Shown: positions 1 to 9,530, numbered from the stretch's first letter. The stretch: 64,000 nucleotides of DNA from JALXCH01 sp964495805 (GCA_964495805.1 CAZBWV010000066.1:1-64000); one strand, 5' to 3'. Notes: generated by a model from the sequence alone, not told the origin. Made by a program: numbers and translations.

Positions 1-490
1 ATTACCCTCTGTTTTGTTTTACCTGGGATGAATTGATGGATTGGGGAATAACAGATATTTACGGGATGGTGGTCATCCCTTGGGGGATAAAATTTTCCAT
101 TAAAGCAAACTGTCGGAGTTTGCAAATAAAAAAGTTTCATAATAAATAGCTAAATTGATACCGTATCTTCAAATTTAATCCGGGAAATACTGCAACACCT
201 GAGAAAAGCCTGAAGACCGCGAGGCCATTTCTGGATCAAAATTTAATTATCGGAAAATCTCGGTAAACTTAAATTCCCTTTTAATTACAGGAGATCTCTT
301 TCCCTTATGTTTCCCGAACTGGCAGGTTGGGTAGAACCAATTCATGAAACAGGGAAGACCCTCCTGCCTAAAAACGGTGGGAATATGAGAATTCGGGTGG
401 GCAAAAATTTTGACGGGAGTCACTTTTCAAAAAAAAATGCAGGGCTGTTTGGCTTCGGAAAGGAATTTTATTGCAGAACGGTTTCCCCGG
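1..490. other. Non-coding region at left edge
   Basis: I see no convincing gene here. The short open frames lack recognisable protein motifs and ribosome-binding sites. The stretch is AT-rich. It contains two small hairpins, at 63-79 (GGGATG/CATCCC) and 105-123 (GCAAACT/AGTTTGC), neither followed by a clear T-run. A run of nine A at 429-437 would read as a T-run about 55 bases past the end of the minus-strand gene that stops at 491. Confidence 0.5.
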
Positions 491-1390
491 TTAACTGTCC
501 GGGAACGCCAGGCGCACTCCTCCCCGGAAGGGATGCAATGGGGTGTTCAGAACCTGAGTAGCCAGATCGATATTCAAGGAAGTATCCAGCGGACGGGGAG
601 CGCGCAACTGAATATCTTCCGTTTGAATGGGCACCAGCAATTCCGGATTCAACCGGAACACTTCGCAAACAATCTCCCCGATTCGTTCCCGGGAGAGGCG
701 CTCCGGGCCAGCCACATGCAGAATTCCCCGAAAATCATTCTCTGCCAGCTCCCAGATGGCACGTGCCAGGTCCTCCACAAACACCGGAGAGCGATACTGA
801 TCTGTGAACACCGGAACGTTCTCTCCGTGACGCAACCGGCGTAGCAGCACTTCGGTAAAGGAGGGCCGCCCGCCCAGCGCCTTCCCATAAATAATGGAAG
901 TACGCACAACTACCGCATTCGGATGGAGACGAAGCACCCGCTGCTCAGCTTCCGCTTTGGTTCTTCCGTAATGATTGATGGGATGCGGTCTGTCCGATTC
1001 CGTGTAATTCCCCCTGCTTCCATCAAACACAATATCGGTGGAAATAAAAATAAAGCGGGCATCGATTTGTGCTGCCCACTCTGCCAGTTGTTCGGTAACC
1101 CGGATGTTTAACCTGTTCGCTAATTCTTTTTTTTCCTCACATTCATCCAGCTGAGCCATAGCAGCGGTGTGAATAATTATGCCGGGACGATAGCGGGAGA
1201 GAAATTCGTCCATGGGGCGAAGCCAATCCTGGCGCACCAGCTGGCAATTGGGCGGACACACCACCGGCCGATGATTCCGATACTGCCCTAACACCCGAAC
1301 GGAGGCTGGTGCCAGCTTCAACAAATAATTTCCTAAAAAGCCGGAAGCTCCGGTAATAAGCGCATGTGGTGAGTGTTCGGTAGCGTTCAT
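491..1390 (-). CDS. RmlD-like NAD(P)-dependent sugar-nucleotide reductase (extended SDR)
   Basis: This is a 299-residue extended short-chain dehydrogenase resembling dTDP-4-dehydrorhamnose reductase. Visible motifs are the N-terminal Rossmann glycine motif GASGFLG, the STDIVFDG strand carrying the catalytic Ser/Thr, and the YGRTK active-site Tyr-xxx-Lys. The length fits the RmlD family. I chose the ATG at 1390 because the Rossmann fold starts about ten residues later; the longer frame to 1456 would run back into the upstream gene, which ends at 1414. It is the last gene of the minus-strand envelope run, 23 bases after its neighbour. An rmlB gene lies at 24228, so a dTDP-rhamnose role is possible but not shown. 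Other SDR substrates cannot be excluded. Confidence 0.75.
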   Translation of the reverse strand: MNATEHSPHALITGASGFLGNYLLKLAPASVRVLGQYRNHRPVVCPPNCQLVRQDWLRPMDEFLSRYRPGIIIHTAAMAQLDECEEKKELANRLNIRVTEQLAEWAAQIDARFIFISTDIVFDGSRGNYTESDRPHPINHYGRTKAEAEQRVLRLHPNAVVVRTSIIYGKALGGRPSFTEVLLRRLRHGENVPVFTDQYRSPVFVEDLARAIWELAENDFRGILHVAGPERLSRERIGEIVCEVFRLNPELLVPIQTEDIQLRAPRPLDTSLNIDLATQVLNTPLHPFRGGVRLAFPDS

Positions 1391-1413
1391 TCTGGATTCC
1401 CATAAAAAGTTAT

Positions 1414-2211
1414 TTACCAGCGCAGCGAAAGATGAACCCGGAACAGATTGCCCCACCGGGGAGTGCTGCGAAGATCGAAATGTAGCCGGGAATGGCGCTC
1501 CTGTGCGTTTTTCTTCCCCTGGCGAATAATCCGAATAACATCGATGGCGCTAATCAGGCGATTGAGGATAAAGCCGCTCAGCAGAAACGTAGCACGCCGC
1601 TCCCAGTCGTGAGCATCCACCCGGATGCGGTTGTAACGATAGCGGTTTTCCGTTTCGTCCCACTGCCAGTAATAAAAATCGGTTTCCGGGAACAACCCGT
1701 CCAGATTCCGATTCTGCAACTGCTCCTGATTGTATTCATAAATATTGTCGTTATTTCCCACCGCTGCCCAGTAACGGTCGTCCTTGCCGCTGGTATTCAC
1801 CTGCGCATGAAGTGCAGCAAACGTCTGAAAATCCTCATTCAGATTGTCGATATACTGATGCGTTCCGAAATAAGCAATCCACAATACCAGCTCGGTTCCC
1901 ACAAAAAACTTTCCCAATCCTTTATGCCCCATTGCCCATTCCCCTGCTCCGGGTAAAATCAGGGAATAGAGCACATATTTTGTGCCGGAGGGTGACACCT
2001 GGTCCGGAGTGGCTTCCTGTGGGTTAGCCTCCGGTGCAACAGCGGTTTGTGTAAGCTTCCGGGACAGAAATTGAGGGGTGGTCATCTTGTCGGGGAACTT
2101 CCGGACTCCCGCCCATTCAACTGCAAGCTGCTGACGGGAAAACTCACCCGAATAAACCCCGGAAACCAGACCGGTTAGCACCATCACCAAGATGTAAAGG
2201 TTTTTTTTCAT
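1414..2211 (-). CDS. Small envelope protein, DUF5683-like, paralogue of the neighbouring gene
   Basis: This protein of about 265 residues has a signal peptide (MKKNLYILVMVLTGLVSGVYS). A hydrophobic segment with the motif LPGAGEWAMG is followed by a second hydrophobic stretch, a Tyr/Trp-rich region (DRYWAAVGNN, YEYNQEQ), and a further hydrophobic helix near FLSGFILNRLISAIDV. It ends in LSLRW, an aromatic C-terminal residue after a short alternating strand. The LPGAG motif and layout resemble DUF5683-type proteins and match the next gene at 2290-3231, so the two look like diverged duplicates. An alternative ATG at 2238 has a G-rich stretch seven bases upstream; I preferred 2211 because the signal peptide begins there. 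Function unknown. Confidence 0.7.
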   Translation of the reverse strand: MKKNLYILVMVLTGLVSGVYSGEFSRQQLAVEWAGVRKFPDKMTTPQFLSRKLTQTAVAPEANPQEATPDQVSPSGTKYVLYSLILPGAGEWAMGHKGLGKFFVGTELVLWIAYFGTHQYIDNLNEDFQTFAALHAQVNTSGKDDRYWAAVGNNDNIYEYNQEQLQNRNLDGLFPETDFYYWQWDETENRYRYNRIRVDAHDWERRATFLLSGFILNRLISAIDVIRIIRQGKKNAQERHSRLHFDLRSTPRWGNLFRVHLSLRW

Positions 2212-2289
2212 GAATTTCGAATCTCCCACAGTTTTCATCGTTCTGCCCCCTACCGCCGGTTCGATGCGGGTGGTTCCTATTTTAAACGC

Positions 2290-3231
2290 TTACCAGCGCA
2301 ATTCCATTCCAAACATATTTACGTACTCGCCCATGTACATCATATCCCGATAGCTCATACGCGCTTCCACTTTTTTGCGGTTGTAGTTGCGGGTGGTAAA
2401 CCCGGCATCGATGGCAGAGAGAACATGGTTCACCAGTGCAATCATGGTGCCGTAGGTAGCCCGGTAATACATCTGATTGCTTTCGTCGCGCATGGTCATG
2501 TACAGATCGTTATGGGGAGTGATGCGACCTTCCACTCCGTTGTACTCTTTGTCGAAGCTGGCATCGTCCCAGGCAGCGCCAAACTGATGGGGATATTTGC
2601 CAATCATCTCGTAGTACTGCTGGGTTTTGGTGGTAGGCAGGCGATGGGTAAATCCGGGCATTTCACCTTCCAGCTCACGCATCACCCGAATGACCTCCGC
2701 ATCGTACTGGTTCTCCGGAATTAAATACCACACCTGATTGGGACCGGGATGCACCTCATTTAAATCGCTCATCTGGAACGGCGGGTTTTCCATCTCCTGC
2801 GCTGCACGGTAAGCCACATAGGACCAGTAGCGATATTCGCTCCAGTGCTGGTTAGCAAAAGCCTTGAATTCGGCATCCTTATCGTCCCCTTTTTTCATAT
2901 AGGAGAAATACATCGTCCAGGCAGCCACTTCCACTGCCAGGAAGAGACCCGCTTTGATATACGATTTCGCATAAAATTGCCCGGCGCCAGGAACCATCCC
3001 GGAAAAAATCACTGCCTTGCTCACTGATTTGGTTCCGGCGGGAGCAGAAGCTTCGGTTTGCGGACTCAGGGTGTCGCCACGTAAAGCAATGGGCGATTGA
3101 CGCAACGCTGCAGAAAGAAGGGCAAGACGCCGTGCCTTTAAATCGTCCGGACGAAAGTGAAACGGTGTGCTGGCCTGCAAACCAGCAACCGCCAGTAACA
3201 GCACGATCCAGAGGCGATATCGAAATTTCAT
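2290..3231 (-). CDS. Envelope protein, DUF5683-like, paralogue of the neighbouring gene
   Basis: This is a 313-residue protein with a signal peptide (MKFRYRLWIVLLLAVAGLQAS). Around residue 75 lies VPGAGQFYAKSYIKAG, followed by a hydrophobic helix, which is the DUF5683-like PGAGQ-Y-G pattern. The rest is soluble-looking and Tyr-rich, including QQYYEMIGKYPHQFG, a helix at VNHVLSAIDAGF and a final ELRW. The SAID motif and C-terminal RW are shared with the gene at 1414-2211. Its start codon overlaps the stop of the preceding 1051-residue gene in an ATGA arrangement, so the two are probably translationally coupled and may act at the same envelope site. No enzyme motif is visible and the function is unknown. 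Confidence 0.75.
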   Translation of the reverse strand: MKFRYRLWIVLLLAVAGLQASTPFHFRPDDLKARRLALLSAALRQSPIALRGDTLSPQTEASAPAGTKSVSKAVIFSGMVPGAGQFYAKSYIKAGLFLAVEVAAWTMYFSYMKKGDDKDAEFKAFANQHWSEYRYWSYVAYRAAQEMENPPFQMSDLNEVHPGPNQVWYLIPENQYDAEVIRVMRELEGEMPGFTHRLPTTKTQQYYEMIGKYPHQFGAAWDDASFDKEYNGVEGRITPHNDLYMTMRDESNQMYYRATYGTMIALVNHVLSAIDAGFTTRNYNRKKVEARMSYRDMMYMGEYVNMFGMELRW

Positions 3232-6200
3232 CGCACATACCTCAATTTTTTCTCAAAACGCAAATCGAAATCGAACAAAATTCCCAGGTAAAACTTCCAC
3301 TGTTGTTTGTATTCAATGGAATGATGGTAATTCTCTTTCAGGGGATAAGCTGCTTCAAAGAAAATGCGTGTGGGGAACATGTACCAGGAGAAGGTCTCCA
3401 GCCGAACCTGCACTCCCACATCCGATTTGAAGCTGCGCAGGGTAAAATGGTTCGGATCCCAGGCATCGCCATACTGGTAAAAAGCACCTAAATAGATTTT
3501 GTCCAGATACCAGTTCACCAGTTGCCAGTTCAGATGCCGCACCAGCGGGAATCGATAGGTGATGGTGCCAATGCTCATGGCACGCCCTTCAATGCTGTAA
3601 TAGGAATACCCCTTCAACCCCACCAGACCGCCAGCAAAGAAGTTGAAGAAATCGTCCACCGGTTGATCGATATAACCACTTTGCAAGCGTAGCGCTACTG
3701 CGTGGTGGCGGGTCAGGGGAACCGGTATGTACTGCTCAAAATCCAGTTCGTATTTGTTGTAATTGTAGCGGTTGTACTCTTCCATTCCCACCACCCGATC
3801 GGTGGAAAAATCGGAGAGGAATTTGTTCCACTCCCGGGAGTACTTCAGAAACAGGTAATAGCCTTTGCGTGGATTGATGGCGCGGTCCACTTCCGGATAA
3901 ATGCGGGAACGTTTCAATGCCAGAGACAGGGTATGCCCGCGCAAATAGGAATAGCGAATGGGTGGCGACACATAGGTGATTCCGGTAGCCAGTTCCCGGT
4001 AGGCAAACGTGCTGATGGAAGCGCGATACAGGCTGTAGGTGTAAGCCAGTTTCCACTGGAAAGAATTTTTGTACTTTCCGTACAACCCCAGGTCTGCCTG
4101 CATCAGATCGAATTTCACATTAATTTTATCATCGGAGCGATAAAATCCATACATATCATAAAATTTATCCACCAGCTTGGCGCTCTGCTTGTAAAAATCG
4201 ATGAACACAGTGGGTTTCCACAGGCGCAGTTCGAACAGGCTGAACAGATTGTACTCTCGATCCAGATTCATATCGGCACCGCCCAGGAAGAAAAGTTTGT
4301 CCAGAATTTCGTTGGTGTACACATAGAACCCGGGTTTGATGGTACCGTAATCAATTACCAGCCGGGGCATGATGCCGACCGGCCCAAAAGTCCGACGGTA
4401 AGGCCGGGAGGGGAGCGGCTGAACCACCCTGTCGTCCTGGGGAATTCGGGGAATTTTCGCCTGGTAATTCCGGTCATATTCCAGGTACTCTTCCGGCAGG
4501 GCATTCACCGAATCGATGCGGAAAATTTTGTATCCCTGGTCTTTGTACAGGGCATAAAACATGGTTCCGTCCTGATTCACCGTGGGCATAAACGCCCCAC
4601 CCACCACATTGGTGTGAGCTTCCGTTTCCCCGGTTTCCAGATTCAGGGAATAAATGTTGAAGATGCCTGTTTTGTCGCAGGCAAAATAAAGTTCGCCGGT
4701 TCTGGGATCAAAGCTGGGATAACGCTCGTCGTAGCGGGCATTCAGGATAAATTTCATCTCGCCGCCTTCGGCGGGGATTCGGGCAATATCCCGCCCGAAC
4801 TTAATGGATGTATCGAATACCAGGTAGGAGTCGTCCGGTGCCCAGCGGGGATGAAAAATTTGCCGCCCGTCGGTAAAATGGGTCAGTTGCCGGATATCCC
4901 GCCCCCAGTACTGCACTTTGCGATAGTATTGCTTCCAGTGTTTGCGGCGTTCGGCTGGAATTTCGTCCACCAGACGGTGCTCGTTTAAATCGTAGTAAGC
5001 CGTGTGCCAGAATTCTTTCTTTTTAATCAGCTCCAGCTCTTCTAACTCCAGCACAAACAGATTGGTCAGACCGTCGCTGTGCACCACAAACGCCAGACGT
5101 TTGCCATCGTGAGACCAATCCGGATTGGTGGCACGCAGCGCTCTGGTTATCTGAAATTCCCGACCGCGTTTGGTGTCGTAAATGTAGATGTCGTTAAAAC
5201 TGCTGCCATTGGGTTGCAAACGGGTGTGGCGGGCATAGGTCAGATACCGTCCGTCCGGAGACCAGCTGACGGAAGAGGCAACCGGTCCGGCAACCGACCG
5301 TTTTTTACCGGTCTCTAAATCTGCCACCACCAGCACGTTCATGGAAAGGTAATCGCCCTGCGCTTTGAGATAAGCCAACTTTTTGCCATCCGGAGAGAAA
5401 ATGGGATGGATGTTGCCAATTCCTTCCTTAACGAATGGCTCTCCTGTTTTCAAATGCTGTTGAACAGTTTGTAATCGATGGGTGTATGTTTCCTGTAAAT
5501 ACTCTTCCCAGCTGCGGAAAATATCGTCGGCGTTTCGGCCGGTTACTTTGTGAATAACCTGTTTAAAATTCAGGTTTTTCCAGGAGGCTGCCTCCCCGGC
5601 CAGTTTGCTGACCACACTGTCTCCAAAAGTTTGCGCCAGAAAGCGCACAAAGGCAAACCCCTGGTTGTAGGACGATTCATTCCCGATGCTGTTTTTGCCA
5701 AATACGCTCATCTCATTAAAATCCAGCAGCTTCCCGGTTACCACCCGGTCGCGCAGAATCATCTCCCGGTGGGAATCGCGGTAGTCGAAACGCATGCTGG
5801 GTGACTGAAACTGAGCGGTTCCCTCGGCAAACCACACCGGAATGTTGATACCGGAAATGGGATAGGAGACCAGCACATCCGGAAAACCGCGCACCACATC
5901 CTTGCGGCGCTCTTCCTCGTAAGCAAACACCTGGAACCAGCCCGCCGGAACGTGCATGCCAAACTTCAGCGCTTTTTGCATGGAAACAATGTGCGTGTAC
6001 TCGTGCGTCACCACATCGCGGAGCCAGTTGTGGGTACCGCGAAGAATGTAATCCAGATTCTCTGCCCAGATTTCCACTTTGTTGTCATAAAAATACGCAC
6101 CGCCGTTGGAGTAATCGTCAGTGTCCCGAATGATGAATTCCGTCTTACCAGGAGGTGTGTACTGGTACAATCCGGTGATATGAGGATAAATTTCCTCGGC

Positions 6201-6383
6201 AATCTTCGCCACCAGATTGGCTGTACGCTCTGTTCCCTGGTGGTAAGTCACCACAAAATGTTCCGTTTCAATGGATTTCCACACCAGTTCGGGATGGTTA
6301 AACGCTTCGGGTTGGGCAATCAGAAGCTGCCCCCACAGCAGTACCCCCACTAACAGAATGTATCGAAAATCGCTTATCTTCAT
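3228..6383 (-). CDS. Secreted gluzincin metallopeptidase-like / TolB propeller / outer-membrane barrel fusion
   Basis: This is a 1051-residue protein with a signal peptide (LLVGVLLWGQLLIAQ) and three parts. Residues about 30-300 hold a zinc metallopeptidase core with H127-E-Y-T-H131 and a downstream WFAEG whose Glu187 fits the third zinc ligand of gluzincins. Residues about 315-650 hold TolB/WD40-like blades (FSPDGKKLAY, WSPDGRYLTY, WSHDGKRLAF, WAPDDSYLVF). Residues about 670-1051 are rich in alternating aromatic strands and glycine turns (FAGGLVGLKGY, INPRKGYYLFLKYSREW), which is typical of BamA/Omp85-type surface-antigen barrels. The protein is probably anchored in the outer membrane with its peptidase and propeller on one side of it. 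It overlaps the next gene by four bases. Confidence 0.85.
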   Translation of the reverse strand: MKISDFRYILLVGVLLWGQLLIAQPEAFNHPELVWKSIETEHFVVTYHQGTERTANLVAKIAEEIYPHITGLYQYTPPGKTEFIIRDTDDYSNGGAYFYDNKVEIWAENLDYILRGTHNWLRDVVTHEYTHIVSMQKALKFGMHVPAGWFQVFAYEEERRKDVVRGFPDVLVSYPISGINIPVWFAEGTAQFQSPSMRFDYRDSHREMILRDRVVTGKLLDFNEMSVFGKNSIGNESSYNQGFAFVRFLAQTFGDSVVSKLAGEAASWKNLNFKQVIHKVTGRNADDIFRSWEEYLQETYTHRLQTVQQHLKTGEPFVKEGIGNIHPIFSPDGKKLAYLKAQGDYLSMNVLVVADLETGKKRSVAGPVASSVSWSPDGRYLTYARHTRLQPNGSSFNDIYIYDTKRGREFQITRALRATNPDWSHDGKRLAFVVHSDGLTNLFVLELEELELIKKKEFWHTAYYDLNEHRLVDEIPAERRKHWKQYYRKVQYWGRDIRQLTHFTDGRQIFHPRWAPDDSYLVFDTSIKFGRDIARIPAEGGEMKFILNARYDERYPSFDPRTGELYFACDKTGIFNIYSLNLETGETEAHTNVVGGAFMPTVNQDGTMFYALYKDQGYKIFRIDSVNALPEEYLEYDRNYQAKIPRIPQDDRVVQPLPSRPYRRTFGPVGIMPRLVIDYGTIKPGFYVYTNEILDKLFFLGGADMNLDREYNLFSLFELRLWKPTVFIDFYKQSAKLVDKFYDMYGFYRSDDKINVKFDLMQADLGLYGKYKNSFQWKLAYTYSLYRASISTFAYRELATGITYVSPPIRYSYLRGHTLSLALKRSRIYPEVDRAINPRKGYYLFLKYSREWNKFLSDFSTDRVVGMEEYNRYNYNKYELDFEQYIPVPLTRHHAVALRLQSGYIDQPVDDFFNFFAGGLVGLKGYSYYSIEGRAMSIGTITYRFPLVRHLNWQLVNWYLDKIYLGAFYQYGDAWDPNHFTLRSFKSDVGVQVRLETFSWYMFPTRIFFEAAYPLKENYHHSIEYKQQWKFYLGILFDFDLRFEKKLRYVR

Positions 6384-6445
6384 ATCGAATTCAGTCTAAA
6401 ACCTTTTTCCGTGAACACTTCAGCCCCTCCCCCCTTTCTTCTATT

Positions 6446-9400
6446 TTATTTGATCACGGCGATCTTGACCAATCGCACTTCCTTTTTACTCCCGTCCACC
6501 GATTGGGCTTCCACCCGTGCCAGATACACACCGCTCTGAACATCCGTCAAATCCCATTTCACCTCGTTAGGAGTCATAGCATAACCGGTTCCTTCCAGTT
6601 CGGTGACCAGATCGCCGGCTACATCGAAAATACGAATGTGTACGGTGGAAGCAGCAGTCAGGTAGTAGCGGATGAAGGTGTAACCTTCCCGGGCAGGATT
6701 GGGCCAATTGTACACCTTTTCTGCCGGGAGCAAACTGCCGGAGTCGGTGAGCGAAGTTCCCGAAGCGGTAGAAGAAAGTACACCGGGCAAATTGCTATTG
6801 TGTTCATCGGCATAGAGCTGGCCCCAGCTCACCTGATCGGCGGGACCGGAAAGGTCCCAGGCGTAAATCAGTCCGGTTCTGGTTACCACCACCAATTCCA
6901 CATCGCCGTCGCCATCCAGATCGGTCAGCACCGGATGGGTACCCAGCTCATCACCGGCAATCAGGGGAAAATCGGGCAAACGTTTCCCATCCAGGGAATA
7001 ACCATCCAGTAAACCGGCCAGATCGGTAATCACAATACCCACACTCTGGTTTCCCGATTGATCGGGGAACGTCCCCACCAGCGGAGTCATGGTGAGTGGC
7101 ACGTCCCGTTCCGGCCGATACATGGTGACGGGAAAGTTATCCTGTAACACAAAATTGTACCGCAACACATAGAGACGATTGATTCCCGTTACAGCATAGT
7201 AAAAATTGTATTTTGTTTTTTCACCCACATAAAAAGAGACCAGCGGAGAGAGATACACGAACAGATTTTCTGTGGCCGGAGGTGGAGCAGGCCCCAGCTC
7301 CAGATATCGCATTCCACCATGGGAGGAAGCGCTCACCGGCGAAAAGCCCACCGGAGAGGTGTACATATCGGGCGAAGTGGTTACCTCCTGCCCGTCCCGG
7401 AATACTCTGCCGGTGCTGGTGATAGCCCAGAGCACCTGCGAACTTTCCCAGTGCACATATCGGATTGTCTCACCCAGATGGTACAGTTGATCCACAAAGA
7501 TGGTATCGGGCAGGACATTGGCCTGAAATACCGTGCCATCCTGTGCTCCCCACACGATGCGAACATGTTGCGGTTCATCCTGATTCACCACCGGATAGGT
7601 GGTAATCGTGTCGTTTAGCTGAATGGGCTGGAATAAAGTGTCGTAACTGCCGTCTGAGAAAAATCGGAATCCGTACACCCTTCCCGTAGTGGTCAGGATC
7701 ATCAAACCTTTACTGTTGCCACCGGGTAAATCAAACACAACGGGTGGTGGCAGAATCGGATGATTCGGTGAGATTTGAATCATTTTTTGCTGTACATTTC
7801 GGGTGGTTATTCCCGAATTCAGGCGAATCAGCAGATAGTTTCCACTGGTGGTAAGAATTAAATCACCCGCTTCACCGGCATCCAGGTGGGCGGTTTTCAG
7901 GGAATTTACTCGCCCTACCTGATGCACATCTATCATCTGGGGAAATCCCTGCTGAAAAATGTTCAACTTTACCCGAAAGGTCATCACCGAATCCGGAGCG
8001 GAGAAATGGGACAGAGTAATGTGGCTGTTTGCCCGGTTGTAATAGCTTCGGCTGGAGGGGATGGTGGCCGGGGAGAATTCGTTCTGAAAAATGGGTGCGG
8101 TGTTTCCGCTGTACCACATATCCAGCACCCAGCCGGTTTCCGACCCGGAGGCAGGGTGGAAAAAGTCGTACGCCTGACCAATATCCTGCGATCCGTCCGC
8201 TTCCTCCAGGTCCACACCGCGATGTTCCGGGTCTGCGTTGATGCGATTGGCCTGGCGATTGCGGTCGATGACATTTTCATCCACATGCCAGATTAAACAA
8301 CCGCTTCCGGGCAATCCCATATCGGGATTCTGCACATCAATTAGCACACCGCGTTCGCTAAAGGTGACCTGATCGGGGAAATAGGTTAACAGCACTTCCT
8401 TCATGTTGGGATAATCCGGACGATTCTGAGCCAGTACATAGCGCATGCTGTCCACCGTCACCTTGCCTGCATAACGATTTTCCACCAAAAAATATTCTTT
8501 TTCGTTGATGGGAATCCGGTACACGCGGTTGGGATGGGAGGAGAGTACCTGCCGGACTTCCAGCTCATCGTCCAGCCCGTAATAGACGTCGATGGGTTCT
8601 TCCCACCCGGCGTCGATGCGCGTCCAGGCACAGGGCAAAGCGGGCAGCAGACCATCGCCATTAAACAGACCGGCATCCATCAGGCCAAAGCGCCCGATGC
8701 CGGAACGTCGGGTCTCCGGGCTGAACATGTCCAGAAATCCCAGATGAGAACCAAAATTCGCCACCACAATTCCGTTTAAGCCCAGTTCCAGCCCGTCCTG
8801 GGATTCGGTTTCGGGCAGAATCAGCCCATGCTGCACTTCCGTTGCTCCCTCGTCCACCGGAATTCCGGTAACTCCAAGATGACGCTGTAAAAATTCCTGA
8901 GAGAGGAAAAAAGAGGGGATATCCTGGGGTGTTTCGTCATAACCCAGGTCCACATCCTTCCCCACACCGGCATGAAAGATGATGAACGCATCGTAGCGGG
9001 TAAAATGTACCGCCGTATCCGCATCGGCTGCCCGGATGGCATCCCGGAACAGGCGTGCCAGTGCGGCATTGATGGAATCCGGCAGGGTGTTGGGATTGTA
9101 ATCGGTCATCTGGCCGGGTAGCTGGTAGGCAGCATTTTCCTCCCGTGGGAAAACTTCTCCCAGAATCACCACTCGTCCGCGGGAGGCACGCCAGAAATAA
9201 TTTTTCAGAAAGGTCAGGTGGTCCTGAAAATAGCTGCGGTTGTGCGGAGGAGGATCAATCTGGAACGGACCGGCGGGTGTTCCCAGATCAAATTTTCCGT
9301 CACCTGTGGTGGTGGCAGCAGAATCTTTCTGAAATTCCACCCGAATTGCCAGCACACGGATGGTATCCGGCGTAGTAGTCTGTGCCACAAGCAGTTCCGA

Positions 9401-9448
9401 CCAGAGCAGGAGCCAGAAGCTCACAGATAAAAAAAAAGCCTTTTTCAT
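6446..9448 (-). CDS. Secreted M6-peptidase-like protein with degenerate active site and T9SS C-terminal domain
   Basis: This is a 1000-residue protein with a signal peptide (MKKAFFLSVSFWLLLWSELLVAQ). Residues about 30-400 resemble the immune-inhibitor-A (M6) peptidase fold, with GRFGLMDAGLFNGDGLLPA and LPCAWTRIDAGW as family landmarks. At the position of the zinc motif HExGHxxGxxD it reads ANFGSHLGFLD (residues 230-240), so both His ligands and the catalytic Glu are replaced. Residues about 500-870 look like a beta-propeller with FG-GAP-like text (DLDGDGDVELVVV). The last 85 residues (NWPNPAREGYTFIRY, VHIRIFDVAGDLV, SGVYLARVE) form a T9SS type A sorting domain. I took the ATG at 9448 because the signal peptide starts there. 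The upstream neighbour is PorV-like, consistent with T9SS export. Confidence 0.85.
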   Translation of the reverse strand: MKKAFFLSVSFWLLLWSELLVAQTTTPDTIRVLAIRVEFQKDSAATTTGDGKFDLGTPAGPFQIDPPPHNRSYFQDHLTFLKNYFWRASRGRVVILGEVFPREENAAYQLPGQMTDYNPNTLPDSINAALARLFRDAIRAADADTAVHFTRYDAFIIFHAGVGKDVDLGYDETPQDIPSFFLSQEFLQRHLGVTGIPVDEGATEVQHGLILPETESQDGLELGLNGIVVANFGSHLGFLDMFSPETRRSGIGRFGLMDAGLFNGDGLLPALPCAWTRIDAGWEEPIDVYYGLDDELEVRQVLSSHPNRVYRIPINEKEYFLVENRYAGKVTVDSMRYVLAQNRPDYPNMKEVLLTYFPDQVTFSERGVLIDVQNPDMGLPGSGCLIWHVDENVIDRNRQANRINADPEHRGVDLEEADGSQDIGQAYDFFHPASGSETGWVLDMWYSGNTAPIFQNEFSPATIPSSRSYYNRANSHITLSHFSAPDSVMTFRVKLNIFQQGFPQMIDVHQVGRVNSLKTAHLDAGEAGDLILTTSGNYLLIRLNSGITTRNVQQKMIQISPNHPILPPPVVFDLPGGNSKGLMILTTTGRVYGFRFFSDGSYDTLFQPIQLNDTITTYPVVNQDEPQHVRIVWGAQDGTVFQANVLPDTIFVDQLYHLGETIRYVHWESSQVLWAITSTGRVFRDGQEVTTSPDMYTSPVGFSPVSASSHGGMRYLELGPAPPPATENLFVYLSPLVSFYVGEKTKYNFYYAVTGINRLYVLRYNFVLQDNFPVTMYRPERDVPLTMTPLVGTFPDQSGNQSVGIVITDLAGLLDGYSLDGKRLPDFPLIAGDELGTHPVLTDLDGDGDVELVVVTRTGLIYAWDLSGPADQVSWGQLYADEHNSNLPGVLSSTASGTSLTDSGSLLPAEKVYNWPNPAREGYTFIRYYLTAASTVHIRIFDVAGDLVTELEGTGYAMTPNEVKWDLTDVQSGVYLARVEAQSVDGSKKEVRLVKIAVIK

Positions 9449-9483
9449 ACTGCAAATCCGTTTCTGCGTTATCGAACCAAAAT

Positions 9484-9512
9484 CCCCGGGCAATTTCCCC
9501 ACTTGCCCGGGG
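9484..9512 (-). other. GC-rich hairpin between the PorV-like and M6-like genes
   Basis: A perfect inverted repeat, CCCCGGGCAA (9484-9493) and TTGCCCGGGG (9503-9512), is separated by nine bases and extends by one more pair. In the minus direction it is followed by ATTTTGG, too poor a T-run for a confident terminator. It lies 36 bases upstream of the M6-like start codon, so it could be a weak terminator, an mRNA-stability element or a translation-level control site. Confidence 0.5.
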
Positions 9513-9530
9513 AGGTTATCCTATTCTCTC

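Noticed and set aside
105..123. Hairpin GCAAACT/AGTTTGC as a terminator
   Set aside because: No proper T-run on either side and no gene end nearby within the window.
307..561. Open frame of 84 codons at the left edge, and an overlapping 144-codon frame at 410-844
   Set aside because: No ribosome-binding site or family motif, and they overlap the RmlD-like gene on the other strand in whole or in part.
3702..4988. 428-codon open frame opposite the peptidase-propeller-barrel gene
   Set aside because: It is an antisense shadow of a well-supported gene and shows no recognisable motif.
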